From Micromonospora sp. NBRC 110009 (GTDB lineage: Bacteria; Actinomycetota; Actinomycetes; Mycobacteriales; Micromonosporaceae): 64,000 nucleotides of DNA. Position numbers and translations under genes: made by a program. The notes under the pieces were generated by a model that saw nothing but the letters and a program-made list of their open reading frames with translations, was not told the DNA's origin and searched no databases. Location of the stretch: positions 3,720,001-3,784,000 of the forward strand of contig NZ_CP130427.1 of the NCBI RefSeq assembly GCF_030518795.1. Reading direction: 5' to 3'. This document shows positions 45,847 to 56,382 of the stretch, piece by piece (the first letter of the stretch is position 1; every line of letters starts with the position of its first letter).

Positions 45847-46989
45847 GTGGCCAGGGACTACTACGGCATTCTCGGCGTGAGCCGGGACGCCTCCGACGAC
45901 GAGATCAAGCGCGCCTACCGCAAGCTGGCGCGGCAGTTCCACCCGGACGTGAATCCGGACCCGGAGGCACAGGAGAAGTTCAAGGACATCAACGCCGCGT
46001 ACGAGGTCCTCTCGGACGACCGGAAACGGCAGATCGTCGACCTGGGCGGCGACCCGCTCGCGCCGGGCGGCGGGGGCGCCGGTCCGGGCGGTCCGGGCGG
46101 GGCGGGCCCGTTCGTCGGGTTCCAGGACATCATGGACGCGTTCTTCGGCGGCGCGGCCGGCGGCTCGCGCGGGCCGCGGCCGCGTACCCGGCCGGGCGCC
46201 GACGCGATCCTGCGGCTGGAGCTGGACCTCAACGAGACCGCGTTCGGCGTGGAGGCCCCGATCACGGTCGACACCGCGGTGCTCTGCACCACCTGCTCCG
46301 GTGCGGGCACCGCGGCCGGCACCCACCTGGCCACCTGTGAGGCGTGCGGTGGGCGGGGCGAGGTGCAGTCGGTGCAGCGCACCTTCCTCGGCCAGGTGGT
46401 CTCCGCCCGGCCGTGCACGGTCTGCCAGGGCTACGGCACCACCATCCCGCACCCCTGCCCGACCTGCGCTGGCGACGGCCGGGTGCGGACCCGCCGCTCG
46501 CTCACCGTCAAGATCCCGGCCGGGGTCGAGGACGGCATGCGGATCCGGCTGGCCCAGCAGGGCGAGGTCGGCCCGGGCGGCGGCACCGCCGGCGACCTCT
46601 ACGTGGAGATCCACGAGCGGCCGCACGACGTCTACTCCCGCAAGGGCGACGACCTGCACTGCCGGGTCACCGTGCCGATGACCGCCGCCGCGCTGGGCAC
46701 CCGGCTGACCATCAAGACGCTGGACAGCGAGGAGACGGTCGACGTCAAGCCCGGCACCCAGCCCGGCAGCACGCTGCGGCTGCGCGCCCGGGGCGTCCCG
46801 CACCTGCGCGGCACGGGCCGAGGCGACCTCTACGTCCACCTGGACGTGCGTACCCCTACCAAGCTCGACCCCGACCAGGAGCGGATGCTGCGCGAGTTCG
46901 CCAAGACCCGGGGCGAGGAGGTCGCCGAGCTGACCAAGCAGGGCGGCTTCTTCTCCCGGATGCGCGACGCGTTCAACGGGCACGCCTGA
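45847..46989 (+). CDS. dnaJ: Molecular chaperone DnaJ (DnaJ2 type)
   Basis: This 380-residue type I DnaJ has the J domain with HPD (FHPDVNPD), a glycine-rich region (about 75-115) and four zinc CxxCxGxG motifs: [24 protein letters not shown] and CPTCAGDG. The substrate-binding C-terminal domains follow. It is in an operon with hrcA and rsmE under CIRCE control, the DnaJ2 locus. A second dnaJ with grpE is expected elsewhere in the genome. GTG start. Confidence 0.96.
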   Translation: MARDYYGILGVSRDASDDEIKRAYRKLARQFHPDVNPDPEAQEKFKDINAAYEVLSDDRKRQIVDLGGDPLAPGGGGAGPGGPGGAGPFVGFQDIMDAFFGGAAGGSRGPRPRTRPGADAILRLELDLNETAFGVEAPITVDTAVLCTTCSGAGTAAGTHLATCEACGGRGEVQSVQRTFLGQVVSARPCTVCQGYGTTIPHPCPTCAGDGRVRTRRSLTVKIPAGVEDGMRIRLAQQGEVGPGGGTAGDLYVEIHERPHDVYSRKGDDLHCRVTVPMTAAALGTRLTIKTLDSEETVDVKPGTQPGSTLRLRARGVPHLRGTGRGDLYVHLDVRTPTKLDPDQERMLREFAKTRGEEVAELTKQGGFFSRMRDAFNGHA

Positions 46990-46990
46990 C

Positions 46991-47725
46991 GTGTCGGCGC
47001 CGCTGTTCCTGGTGGAGGCGCTGCCCACCGGCGACACGCTGACGCTCGACGGCCCGGAGGGGCACCACGCGGCGACCGTGCAGCGGCTGCGCGTCGGCGA
47101 GGAGCTGCTGCTCGCCGACGGCCGGGGCGGCACGGCCGCCGCCGTGGTGACCGCGGTCGGCAAGGGCACCCTCGACCTGTCGGTCACCTCCCGGGGGTAC
47201 GTCGACGCGTCCGTCCCCCGGCTGGTGGTGGTGCAGGGCATCGCCAAGGGCGACCGGGGCGAGCTGGCCGTGCAGGCGATGACCGAGGTCGGGGTGGACG
47301 AGATCGTCCCGTGGGCGGCGTCCCGCTCGGTGGTGCAGTGGCGCGGCGAGCGCGGCGTACGGGCCCGGGAGAAGTGGGCGGCCACCGCCCGCGAGGCGGC
47401 CAAGCAGGCCCGCCGGGCGTGGCTGCCCGTGGTGGCCGGTACGCCCGACGAGTCCACGACCACCGTCACGCGCCGGATCGCCGGGGCCGCCGCCGCGTTC
47501 GTGCTGCACGAGGAGGCCGACGACCGGCTGACCACCGCCGAGCTGCCGGAGACCGGCGAGATCGTGCTGGTGGTCGGCCCGGAGGGCGGCATCGCCCCCG
47601 TCGAGCTGGCCGCCTTCCGCGAGGCGGGCGCCCGTACCGTCCGGCTCGGCCCGTCGGTCCTCCGCACCTCGACGGCGGGCGTCGCCGCCCTCAGCGCCCT
47701 CTCCACCCGCCTGTCCCGCTGGTGA
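46991..47725 (+). CDS. rsmE: 16S rRNA (uracil-1498-N3) methyltransferase RsmE
   Basis: RsmE methylates U1498 of 16S rRNA. The 244-residue SPOUT enzyme has HHAATVQRLRVGEELLLADGRG, GDRGELAVQAMTEVGVDEIVPW and AREAAKQARR. The knot motif LVVGPEGGIAPVELAAFREAG is followed by VRLGPSVLRTSTAGVAALSAL, which holds the SAM. The GTG start is 1 base after the dnaJ stop. It ends the hrcA operon; the ISL3 element lies 151 bases downstream. Confidence 0.95.
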   Translation: MSAPLFLVEALPTGDTLTLDGPEGHHAATVQRLRVGEELLLADGRGGTAAAVVTAVGKGTLDLSVTSRGYVDASVPRLVVVQGIAKGDRGELAVQAMTEVGVDEIVPWAASRSVVQWRGERGVRAREKWAATAREAAKQARRAWLPVVAGTPDESTTTVTRRIAGAAAAFVLHEEADDRLTTAELPETGEIVLVVGPEGGIAPVELAAFREAGARTVRLGPSVLRTSTAGVAALSALSTRLSRW

Positions 47726-47876
47726 CCGGCCAGGTCCTCGGTCTGCCCTGAGCACAGTGGCTTCGCGCCGAGCGCGGCCGGCCCTGCTCGTTGGGGAAGC
47801 GAGCGCAGCGCGGCCCGGCGTGTCGCGGTCACTAGCGACATTCATTGAGAGCGACATGCCTGAGAGGCATATTTAT

Positions 47877-49274
47877 GGGTCTTGTGGCGCATCTGTGGGT
47901 GGTGCGGTGCGTCGTTGATGGCGCACGCCGTTGTCCTGCCTAGGTTCTGGCTTGTCGAAGGTCAGAACTGGATGGGTGGGAGAACGGCGTGCGTTCTGCC
48001 AGGGTATGGGCTGGGCTGCTTGGGGTCGAGCAGGCGGTGGTGGAGGACGTCGAGTTCGACCCGGCCGAGTCGGTGTTGGTGGCTCGGGTGCGGGTGCGTA
48101 AGGCTGCTCGGCAGCGGTGTCCGCATTGCGGGCGGCGGTGTGCGCGGTATGACGCTGGTGTTCGTCGTCGGTGGCGGGCGTTGGATCTGGGCGTGGTGCG
48201 GGCGGTGATCGAGGCGGACGCGCCTCGGGTGTCGTGTCCGGTGCATGGGGTGGTGGTCGCGGCGGTCCCGTGGGCTCGTCATGGGGCGGGGCATACTCGG
48301 GCGTTCGACGCGACGGTGGCGTGGTTGGCGGTGCACACCACGAAGTCGGCGGTGTCGCGGTTGATGCGGATCAGTTGGCGCACCGTGGGGTCGATCGTGG
48401 CGCGGGTGTGGGCAGACACCGGTGGTCTGCAGGACCGGTATGACGGGTTGCGTCGTATCGGTATTGACGAGGTCAGCTACAAGAAGGGCCACCGGTATCT
48501 GAGCGTCGTGGTGGATCACGACACCGGTCGGCTGGTGTGGGCTGCGCCGGGCAAGAGCGCGGCGACGCTGAACGCGTTCTTCGACCTGCTCGGCCCGCAG
48601 CGCACGGCCGCGATCACCCACGTGTCCGCCGACGGCGCCGATTGGATCACCACGGTCATCCGTCGTCGCTGCCCGAACGCCGTCCGCTGCGCCGACCCGT
48701 TCCACGTCGTCGCTTGGGCCACCGACGCCGTCGACCGAGTTCGCCGGCAGGTGTGGAACGAGGCCACCGGCCGTGGGGCCGGCCGTCGTGGCGTCGCTAT
48801 CGGTGAGGCCCGGATGTTGAAGAACACCCGCTGGGCGTTGTGGAAGAACCCGGAGAACCTGACCGAGGGTCAACGGGCCAAGCTCGACTGGATCGCCAAG
48901 ACCCACCCCCGCCTGCACCGGGCATGGGCGCTCAAGGAAGGCCTGCGCTGCATTTTCAGCCTGGCCAAGACCAGCCCGACCGCCGCGGTCGAAGCCCTCG
49001 ACAGGTGGATCGGCTGGGCCCGCCGCAGCCGCATCGACATCTTCATCGACCTGCAACGACGCGTCACCCGCCACCGCGACGCGATCATCGCCGCCATCGA
49101 ACACGGCATGTCCAACGGCCGGATCGAGTCCGTCAACGCCAAGATCCGCCTACTCACCCGCATGGCCTTCGGCTTCCACTCCCCCGACGCCCTCATCGCC
49201 CTGGCCATGCTCAGCCTCGGCGGCCACCGGCCCCAACTCCCCGGCCGCTGACCCACACATCCGACACAAGACCC
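47877..49274 (+). mobile_element. ISL3-family insertion sequence, complete (1398 bp)
   Basis: The element is bounded by 24-bp inverted repeats matching at 21 of 24 positions, both starting GGGTCTTGTG. It is flanked by an 8-bp target duplication ATATTTAT (47869-47876 and 49275-49282), the size expected for ISL3. One intact transposase lies inside. Perfect duplications and an intact gene suggest a recent insertion. Confidence 0.95.
47989..49251 (+). CDS. ISL3 family transposase
   Basis: This 420-residue DDE transposase has an N-terminal zinc-binding segment (CPHCGRRC) and a short HTH (AVSRLMRISWRTVGSIV). Catalytic Asp is in RIGIDEVSYKKGHRY, the second Asp in HVSADGADW, and a Glu near ALKEGLRCIF. 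The C-terminal NGRIESVNAKIRLLTRMAFGF is a conserved ISL3 element. Full length and intact. GTG start, about 110 bases from the left end of the element. Confidence 0.95.
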   Translation: MRSARVWAGLLGVEQAVVEDVEFDPAESVLVARVRVRKAARQRCPHCGRRCARYDAGVRRRWRALDLGVVRAVIEADAPRVSCPVHGVVVAAVPWARHGAGHTRAFDATVAWLAVHTTKSAVSRLMRISWRTVGSIVARVWADTGGLQDRYDGLRRIGIDEVSYKKGHRYLSVVVDHDTGRLVWAAPGKSAATLNAFFDLLGPQRTAAITHVSADGADWITTVIRRRCPNAVRCADPFHVVAWATDAVDRVRRQVWNEATGRGAGRRGVAIGEARMLKNTRWALWKNPENLTEGQRAKLDWIAKTHPRLHRAWALKEGLRCIFSLAKTSPTAAVEALDRWIGWARRSRIDIFIDLQRRVTRHRDAIIAAIEHGMSNGRIESVNAKIRLLTRMAFGFHSPDALIALAMLSLGGHRPQLPGR

Positions 49275-49410
49275 ATATTTATGCCTCTCAGGCATATCGC
49301 TCGCCAGTCTTGTCTCTCCTCCGGCAGGGCGGGGTCCGGCCCGACCGACAGGCGCTGGCGCCGGCCTGAGCCGGGCGGCCGCGCGCTGCGGGTGGCCTGC
49401 GGCGGCGGGG

Positions 49411-50172
49411 TCAGGTGCGCAGGTAGGAGGCGCCGTTGAGGTCGAGGATGGTGCCGGAGGCCCACTCCGCCTCAGGGCTGGCCAGCCAGTGGACGGCGGC
49501 GGCGATCTCCTCGGGGCGGGCCACCCGGTTGAACGGGGACTGGGCCCGGATCGCGTCGCCCCGCTCGCCGCTGAGATGGCTGGTGGTCATGTCGGTCGCC
49601 ACGAACCCGGGCGCCACGGTCGCCACCGCGATGCCGTACGGGGCGAGGGCCAGGGCCAGCGACTGGCCGAGCGCGTTCAGCCCCGCCTTGCTCGCCCCGT
49701 ACGCCGGCTGCTCCGGCTCGCCCCGGAAGGCGCCCCGGGACGACACGTTGACGATCCGGCCGCCCCGTTCGCGCAGGTGCTGGGCGGCGCACCAGGTGAC
49801 GTTGGCGGCACCGGTCAGGTTGGTCTCCATGACCAGCCGCCACTGCTCCCGCCACTGCTCGTAGGTGGCGCCGAAGACCGGGTGCGGGAGGTCCCGCGGG
49901 CCGTAGACGCCGGCGTTGTTCACCAGCACGTCGAGCCCGCCCAGCCGGTCGGCCGCCTCGTCGACCATGGCCCGCACCGCGTCCGGGTCGGCCAGGTCGG
50001 CGCGGACCACCACGTGCCCGTTGCCGGGCAGCTCCGCCCGTAGCGTCTCGGCCAGCTCCGCCGAGTCCCGGTGGTGGATCGCCACCCGGTCCCCGCCCGC
50101 CGCGAACGCCCGGGCCACCGCGCGCCCGATGCCGCGCGAGGCTCCCGTCACCAGTACCGCCCGTCCCGCCAT
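49411..50172 (-). CDS. SDR family oxidoreductase (FabG-like)
   Basis: This 253-residue short-chain dehydrogenase has TGASRGIGRAVA (8-19) for NAD(P), VNNAGVYG, VNVSSRGAF and catalytic YGASKAGL (Y-x3-K). A C-terminal VAPGFVATDM and GTILDLNGASYLRT follow. FabG-like 3-oxoacyl reductase activity is plausible but no acyl carrier genes lie close. The ATG at 50172 is preferred, with AGGATGG 8 bases upstream; an earlier ATG at 50181 exists. It is divergent from the HIT gene. Confidence 0.88.
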   Translation of the reverse strand: MAGRAVLVTGASRGIGRAVARAFAAGGDRVAIHHRDSAELAETLRAELPGNGHVVVRADLADPDAVRAMVDEAADRLGGLDVLVNNAGVYGPRDLPHPVFGATYEQWREQWRLVMETNLTGAANVTWCAAQHLRERGGRIVNVSSRGAFRGEPEQPAYGASKAGLNALGQSLALALAPYGIAVATVAPGFVATDMTTSHLSGERGDAIRAQSPFNRVARPEEIAAAVHWLASPEAEWASGTILDLNGASYLRT

Positions 50173-50265
50173 GCGCGCCATCCTGCCGCACCTGCCGGCC
50201 GGGTCGGGAAGAGCCCCTTCCTGTGCCCGAGGCGTTGAGACGGGACGCTTCCTTACACTGCCGGA

Positions 50266-50616
50266 ATGGGAACCGACTGCCTGTTCTGCCGGATCGTCGC
50301 CGGGGAGATCCCCGCCACCATCGTGCGGGAGACCGCCACCACCCTCGCGTTCCGGGACATCGACCCCAAGGCCCCCACGCACGTGCTGGTGATCCCGAAG
50401 GAGCACTACGCGGACGTGGTGACCCTGGCCGAGGGCGACCCGGGGCTGGCCGGTGAGGTGCTCGCCACCGCCGCCGTGGTGGCCGAGGAGGAGGGGCTGA
50501 CCACCGACGGCTTTCGGCTGATGTTCAACACCGGCCCGTGGGGCGGCCAGGAGGTCTTCCACGTGCACGCCCATCTGCTCGGCGGCGCCCCGCTCGGTCC
50601 GATGCTCTGCCGCTGA
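50266..50616 (+). CDS. HIT family nucleotide-binding protein (HINT type)
   Basis: This 116-residue histidine triad protein has DCLFCRIVAGEIPA, ending in HVHAHLLGG with His 99, 101 and 103. A Cys pair at the N-terminus (DCLFC) may bind zinc with His. HINT proteins hydrolyse nucleoside phosphoramidates and acyl-adenylates. It is small and complete. It starts 93 bases from the divergent SDR gene and precedes a serine hydrolase. Confidence 0.93.
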   Translation: MGTDCLFCRIVAGEIPATIVRETATTLAFRDIDPKAPTHVLVIPKEHYADVVTLAEGDPGLAGEVLATAAVVAEEEGLTTDGFRLMFNTGPWGGQEVFHVHAHLLGGAPLGPMLCR

Positions 50617-50637
50617 GACACTCCCTAGACTGCTCCC

Positions 50638-52014
50638 ATGATCACGGTGCATGACCGGCTCGGCCGGATGGTGCGGCAGGCGCAGGCGCACGGTCGGATC
50701 CCGGCGGTCTCGGTCGCCCTGCACCGGGCCGACCGGCCGCTCTGGAGCTGCGCGGTCGGCGAAACCGGTAACGACACCTCGCTCGGCCCGGAGACGGTGT
50801 TCCGGATCGGCTCGGTGACGAAGACCTTCACCTCGCTGCTGGTCATGCAGTGCCGCGACGAGGGGATGCTCGACCTGGACGACCCGGTCGGGCGGCACCT
50901 CGACCTGCCGGCGCACGGCGAGCTGACGGTCCGCCGGCTGCTGTCGCACACCGCGGGCCTGCAACGCGAGCCGCACGGCGACGTCTGGGACAGCCTGCGC
51001 GCGCCCGACGTGGCCCAGCTCGTCGCCGACCTGGCCCAGGTGGAACGGGTGCTGCCCACCGGGCGGCGCTACCACTACTCCAACCTCGGGATGGCGCTGC
51101 TCGGCGAGCTGGTCGCCCGGCTGCGCGGCGGTACCTGGGCGGAGGTGCTGGCCGACCGGGTGCTGGCCCCGCTTGGGCTGACCGGCACCGGCCCGACGCC
51201 GGGGGAGCGGGCGGCGACCGGGTTCCTGGTCGACGCGTACTCCGACGAGGCGCACCGGGAACCGCCGACCGACTTCGGCGCGGTGGCCCCGGCCGCGCAG
51301 CTCTGGAGCACCGCCCCGGACATGGCCCGCTGGGCGGCCTTCCTGGCCGACCCGGCCGCTCTCGACCCGGCCGGCGCGGTGCTCACCCCGGCCACCCTGG
51401 AGGAGATGCGCTGGCCCCGCACCACCACCGACGAGACGCTCTGGGCGGCCGGCTTCGGGCTGGGCCTGATCCTGGTGCCGCAGCCGGGGCGGGTGATGCA
51501 CGTGGGGCACGACGGCGCCATGCCCGGTTTCCTGGCCGCCGTCTACGGCCGGCGGGGCGGCGACGGCACCGCCGGCGCGATGGGCTGCGCCGTGCTCGGC
51601 TCCTCCGGCACCGGCGTGGAGGTGTTCGACCTGCCGCACCGGCTGCTCGCCGCGGCCGCCGAGCACGACCCGGCCGAGATCGAGCCGTGGCGGCCCGGCG
51701 CGCCCGCCCCGGACCACCTGCGCGGGATGCTCGGCCGCTGGTGGGGCGAGGGCTTCGAGTACGTCTTCTCCTGGCACGCCGGGACGCTGCGCGCCCGGGG
51801 TGCGGACGACCCGGCCGGCAAGCCGCCGGCGGTGTTCGCGCCGCTGCCGGAGCGGCCGGACGTGTTCCGGACCGTCGCCGGCCGGGAGGTCGGTGAGCTG
51901 CTCCGGCTGACCCGCGACGAGCGCGGCGCGGTGGTCCGGATGCACTGGGCGACCTACCGCCTCACCCGCCACCAGGAGACCTTTGACAGGTACGACTTCC
52001 GCACCGGTAGCTGA
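50638..52014 (+). CDS. Serine hydrolase of the class C beta-lactamase/DD-peptidase fold
   Basis: This 458-residue enzyme has catalytic S59-V-T-K62 and Y147-S-N149 (HYSN). A later H-x-G-like motif is in VGHDGAMPGF. There is no signal peptide, so it is probably cytoplasmic, unlike true beta-lactamases; an esterase or D-amino-acid peptidase role is more likely. A C-terminal extension (about 350-458) is of unknown use. It follows the HIT gene by 21 bases, before phoH. Confidence 0.85.
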   Translation: MITVHDRLGRMVRQAQAHGRIPAVSVALHRADRPLWSCAVGETGNDTSLGPETVFRIGSVTKTFTSLLVMQCRDEGMLDLDDPVGRHLDLPAHGELTVRRLLSHTAGLQREPHGDVWDSLRAPDVAQLVADLAQVERVLPTGRRYHYSNLGMALLGELVARLRGGTWAEVLADRVLAPLGLTGTGPTPGERAATGFLVDAYSDEAHREPPTDFGAVAPAAQLWSTAPDMARWAAFLADPAALDPAGAVLTPATLEEMRWPRTTTDETLWAAGFGLGLILVPQPGRVMHVGHDGAMPGFLAAVYGRRGGDGTAGAMGCAVLGSSGTGVEVFDLPHRLLAAAAEHDPAEIEPWRPGAPAPDHLRGMLGRWWGEGFEYVFSWHAGTLRARGADDPAGKPPAVFAPLPERPDVFRTVAGREVGELLRLTRDERGAVVRMHWATYRLTRHQETFDRYDFRTGS

Positions 52015-52148
52015 TCTCCTACCGGCGGAAATGGGCGAGGTGCGGCCGGTGTTGACCCGATACGATGGGTGTAACGTCCGCACGCCGCGCCAGCAGGGCC
52101 CGGCGCCGAGATCGAGAGCAGGTGGCGTAGGGCCCGACGGCCCGATCT

Positions 52149-53207
<1,059 letters not shown>

Positions 53208-53224
53208 CCACCAGAGGAAGACAG

Positions 53225-53698
53225 TTGTCCATCGAGATCGCCAACGAGTCGGGTGTCGAGGTCGACACCGACGCCGTGCTCGCCGTCGCCCGGCACGCCC
53301 TCGACGAGATGGGGGTCAACCCCCTCGCCGAGCTCTCCATCCTGCTGGTCGACATCGACTACATGTCCGAGCTGAACCACCGCTGGATGGGCGGCGACGG
53401 CCCGACCGACGTGCTCGCCTTCCCCATGGACGAGGGCAGCGTCGACCACGGCCCGGGGGAGAGCAGCCCGGCCGGCGGTGAGCCGGCCCTGCTCGGCGAC
53501 ATTGTGCTCTGCCCGGAGGTGGCGGCCAAGCAGGCGGCCACCGCCGGCCATTCGACCGCCGACGAGCTGCACCTGCTCACCGTGCACGGCGTGCTGCACC
53601 TGCTCGGGTACGACCACGCCGAGCCGGAGGAGGAGCGGGAGATGTTCGGTCTCCAGGCCCGCCTGCTGGCCAGCTGGCGGTCGACCCGGTCGAAATGA
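53225..53698 (+). CDS. ybeY: Endoribonuclease YbeY (rRNA maturation)
   Basis: This 157-residue metalloprotein has [16 protein letters not shown], the H-x3-H-x5-H motif for zinc. YbeY helps 16S rRNA 3'-end processing. The start is TTG at 53225: it has GAGGAAG upstream and no ATG/GTG gives a full N-terminus ([16 protein letters not shown]). The stop overlaps the next ATG (ATGA). Confidence 0.95.
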   Translation: MSIEIANESGVEVDTDAVLAVARHALDEMGVNPLAELSILLVDIDYMSELNHRWMGGDGPTDVLAFPMDEGSVDHGPGESSPAGGEPALLGDIVLCPEVAAKQAATAGHSTADELHLLTVHGVLHLLGYDHAEPEEEREMFGLQARLLASWRSTRSK

Positions 53699-55083
53699 TG
53701 GTCACCCTGGCGGCCGGCGCTCCCGCCGGACTGCCCGACGTCCAGCTCATCGTCTTCGCGGCGGGGTTGGTGGTGCTCGCCGGCCTCATCGCGATGACCG
53801 AGGCGGCGCTGGCCGCCGTGTCCCCGGCCCGGGCCGCCGAGCTGGCCCGCGACGGCGTACGCGGCGCGCGTACCCTCCAGGCGGTCGCCGCTGACGTGGT
53901 CCGCCACCTCAACCTGCTGCTCCTGGTCCGGTTGCTGGCCGAGCTGACCGCCACCACGCTGGTCGCGCTGGTGGCGGTGGACAGCTTCGGCGCCGGCTGG
54001 CGGGCCGCCCTGGTCACCGCCGGAGCGATGACCGTGGTCAGCTTCGTGGTGGTCGGCGTGGCGCCGCGCACCATCGGCCGGCAGCACGCGTACGCGGTGG
54101 GGCGGGTGGTCGCCCCGCTGGTGCGCTGGCTGGGCCGGGCGCTCAACCCGCTGGCCTCGCTGCTCATCCTGATCGGCAACGCGGTCACCCCGGGCAAGGG
54201 GTTCCGGGAGGGCCCGTTCGCCAGTCAGGTGGAGCTGCGCGAGGTGCTCGACCTGGCCGAGCAGCGCGGCGTGGTGGAGCACGGCGAACGCCAGATGATC
54301 CACTCGGTCTTCGCCCTCGGCGACACCATCGCCCGCGAGGTGATGGTGCCGCGTACCGAGATGGTGTGGATAGAGGAGCGCAAGACGCTCAGCCAGGCGC
54401 TGGCGCTCTTCCTGCGCTCCGGCTTCTCCCGCATCCCGGTGATCGGCGAGAGCGTGGACGACGTGCTCGGGGTGCTCTACCTCAAGGACCTGATCCGGCG
54501 GACCCAGGGCGGCGACCCGCGCACCGCGGAGCTCCCGGTGTCGGAGCTGATGCGTCCGGCGACCTTCGTGCCGGAGTCCAAGCCGGTCGACGACCTGCTC
54601 TCCGAGATGCAGGCGGCCCGCAACCACCTGGTCATCGTGGTCGACGAGTACGGCGGCACCGGCGGTCTGGTCACCATCGAGGACATCCTCGAGGAGATCG
54701 TCGGCGAGATCACCGACGAGTACGATGTCGAGCGCCCGCCGGTCGAGCGTTTGGCGGACGGGTCCGTGCGGGTGACCGCGCGGCTGCCCGTGGAGAACCT
54801 GGGCGAGCTGTTCGACACCGAGCTGCCCACCGACGAGGTCGAGACGGTCGGCGGCCTGCTCGCCCAGTCGCTGGGCCGGGTGCCGATCCCCGGGGCCGAG
54901 GCCGAGGTGGCCGGGCTGCGGCTGATCGCCGAGGGCACCACCGGTCGGCGCAACCGGATCGACAGCGTGCTGGTGAGCCGGGTCGAGCCGAGCGACGCAC
55001 CCGAGAGCGCGGGGCGCGGCGAGTCCGCCGAGTCCCGCGGCAACCACAACCGTTCCGAGGAGAGGCAACCCGCCGATGCCTGA
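53695..55083 (+). CDS. CNNM/CorC-type membrane protein with CBS domains (hemolysin family)
   Basis: This 462-residue protein has an N-terminal CNNM domain of three to four hydrophobic helices (about 15-160). A CBS pair follows (about 205-330) with [27 protein letters not shown] and [26 protein letters not shown] CorC_HlyC domain (about 345-435) completes it. Members are linked to Mg/Co efflux; the 'hemolysin' label is historical. It is fused to neither neighbour; it overlaps ybeY by 4 bases and the next gene by 8. Confidence 0.92.
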   Translation: MMVTLAAGAPAGLPDVQLIVFAAGLVVLAGLIAMTEAALAAVSPARAAELARDGVRGARTLQAVAADVVRHLNLLLLVRLLAELTATTLVALVAVDSFGAGWRAALVTAGAMTVVSFVVVGVAPRTIGRQHAYAVGRVVAPLVRWLGRALNPLASLLILIGNAVTPGKGFREGPFASQVELREVLDLAEQRGVVEHGERQMIHSVFALGDTIAREVMVPRTEMVWIEERKTLSQALALFLRSGFSRIPVIGESVDDVLGVLYLKDLIRRTQGGDPRTAELPVSELMRPATFVPESKPVDDLLSEMQAARNHLVIVVDEYGGTGGLVTIEDILEEIVGEITDEYDVERPPVERLADGSVRVTARLPVENLGELFDTELPTDEVETVGGLLAQSLGRVPIPGAEAEVAGLRLIAEGTTGRRNRIDSVLVSRVEPSDAPESAGRGESAESRGNHNRSEERQPADA

Positions 55084-55462
55084 GTCACCCACCGTGCCGG
55101 CCGCCCGGCCCACCCCGTCCGACCCGGCCGAGCTGAGCCCCGAGGACGGCAAGCTGGTCGTCCTGGCCCGGGGCGCGCGTGGCCGGGTCGGCGCCGTGGA
55201 GGGCGCGGCGGTGCGGGACCAGGACGGCCGGACGTACGCGGCCGCCAGCGTGGCGCTGCCGTCGCTGACGCTGACCGCGCTCCAGCTCGCGGTCGCCTCG
55301 GCGGTGGCCGCCGGCGCCACCCGGCTGGAGGCCGCGGTGGTGGTCACCGAGGCCTCGACGCTGGACGGCGCGGGGCACGCCGCCGTCCGGGACCTCTCCG
55401 CCGACGCGCCGGTCCACGTGGCCGCGCCGGACGGCACCGTCCTGGGCACGGTGGTCGAGTGA
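55076..55462 (+). CDS. Cytidine-deaminase-like protein lacking catalytic residues
   Basis: This 128-residue protein occupies the place between the CBS protein and era where mycobacteria have a conserved gene of similar size (Rv2365c in M. tuberculosis). The fold suggests cytidine deaminase (AAASVALPSLTLTALQLAVASAVAAGATRLEAAVVVTEA). It has no cysteine and no H-A-E, so the zinc site is absent. A non-catalytic role in ribosome biogenesis is possible. It overlaps both neighbours by a few bases. Confidence 0.7.
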   Translation: MPESPTVPAARPTPSDPAELSPEDGKLVVLARGARGRVGAVEGAAVRDQDGRTYAAASVALPSLTLTALQLAVASAVAAGATRLEAAVVVTEASTLDGAGHAAVRDLSADAPVHVAAPDGTVLGTVVE

Positions 55463-56370
55463 GCGGCGTGCCGGACCCGGAGGAGCCGCGCCCGTACCGG
55501 GCCGGTTTCGCCTGTTTCGTCGGACGGCCGAACGCCGGCAAGTCGACGCTGACCAACGCGATCGTCGGCACCAAGATCGCGATCACCTCGAACAAGCCGC
55601 AGACCACCCGGCACGTCATCCGGGCGGTGCTGCACCGGCCGGAGTCGCAGCTCGTCCTGGTCGACACCCCCGGCCTGCACCGGCCCCGGACCCTGCTCGG
55701 CGAGCGGCTGAACGACCTGGTGCGGGAGACCTGGAGCGAGGTCGACGTGATCGGCCTCTGCATCCCGGCGAACGAGCCGATCGGCCGCGGCGACCGGTTC
55801 ATCACCGGCGAGCTGGCCAGCCTGAAGGCGACCGTGCTGGCCGTGGTCACCAAGACCGACCTGGTGGACCGGAAGCGGCTGGCCGAGCAGCTCGTCGCGG
55901 TGAGCGAGCTGGCCGACTTCGCGGACGTGGTGCCGGTGAGCGCGGTCTCCGGGCACCAGGTGGACACGCTGGTCGACGTGATGACCGGCTACCTGCCCGA
56001 GTCGCCGCAGCTCTACCCGGACGACATGCTCACCGACGACCCGGAGCAGGTGCTGGTCGCGGAGCTGATCCGCGAGGCCGCCCTGGAGGGCGTCCGGGAC
56101 GAGCTGCCGCACTCCATCGCCGTGGTGGTGGAGGAGATGATCCCGGAGGGCGGCAACCTCACCAAGATCTACGCCGACGTGTACGTCGAGCGGCCGAGCC
56201 AGAAGGCGATCGTGATCGGCCACCGGGGCAGCCGGCTCAAGGCGGTGGGCACCACCGCCCGCCGGCAGATCGAGGAGCTGCTCGGCACCCGGATCTACCT
56301 GGACCTGCACGTCCGGGTCGCCAAGGACTGGCAGCGCGATCCGAAGCAGCTGCGCAAGCTCGGTTTCTGA
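55459..56370 (+). CDS. era: GTPase Era
   Basis: Era binds 16S rRNA 3' end during 30S maturation. The 303-residue product has P-loop GRPNAGKS (22-29), TRHVIRAV in the G2 area, VDTPGLH, and VTKTD, then a KH domain (KAIVIGHRGSRLKAVGTTAR). GTG start overlaps the previous stop. It ends the phoH-ybeY-CBS-deaminase-like-era operon, followed by a strong hairpin at 56383. Confidence 0.97.
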   Translation: MSGVPDPEEPRPYRAGFACFVGRPNAGKSTLTNAIVGTKIAITSNKPQTTRHVIRAVLHRPESQLVLVDTPGLHRPRTLLGERLNDLVRETWSEVDVIGLCIPANEPIGRGDRFITGELASLKATVLAVVTKTDLVDRKRLAEQLVAVSELADFADVVPVSAVSGHQVDTLVDVMTGYLPESPQLYPDDMLTDDPEQVLVAELIREAALEGVRDELPHSIAVVVEEMIPEGGNLTKIYADVYVERPSQKAIVIGHRGSRLKAVGTTARRQIEELLGTRIYLDLHVRVAKDWQRDPKQLRKLGF

Positions 56371-56382
56371 CCGTACGTCCGC

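Larger units (their letters stand above)
47849..49302. repeat. 48-bp palindrome, split by the ISL3 element
   Basis: With the IS and one target duplicate removed, 47849-47876 joins 49283-49302 to give a 48-bp palindrome. The arms are 23 bp with one mismatch and a TT centre. Each half also contains ATGCCT-N3-AGGCAT, itself a small hairpin. The ISL3 element is inserted exactly at the centre; the duplicated 8 bp are the middle 8 bp. Confidence 0.9.

Noticed and set aside
49411..52083. 890-residue open frame on the minus strand
   Set aside because: Only its final 253 codons (the SDR gene, start 50172) show a protein; the rest is antisense to the HIT and serine hydrolase genes.
53359..56310. 983-residue open frame on the minus strand
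   Set aside because: It is antisense to ybeY, the CBS protein and era, with repetitive Arg/His/Leu composition and no motifs.
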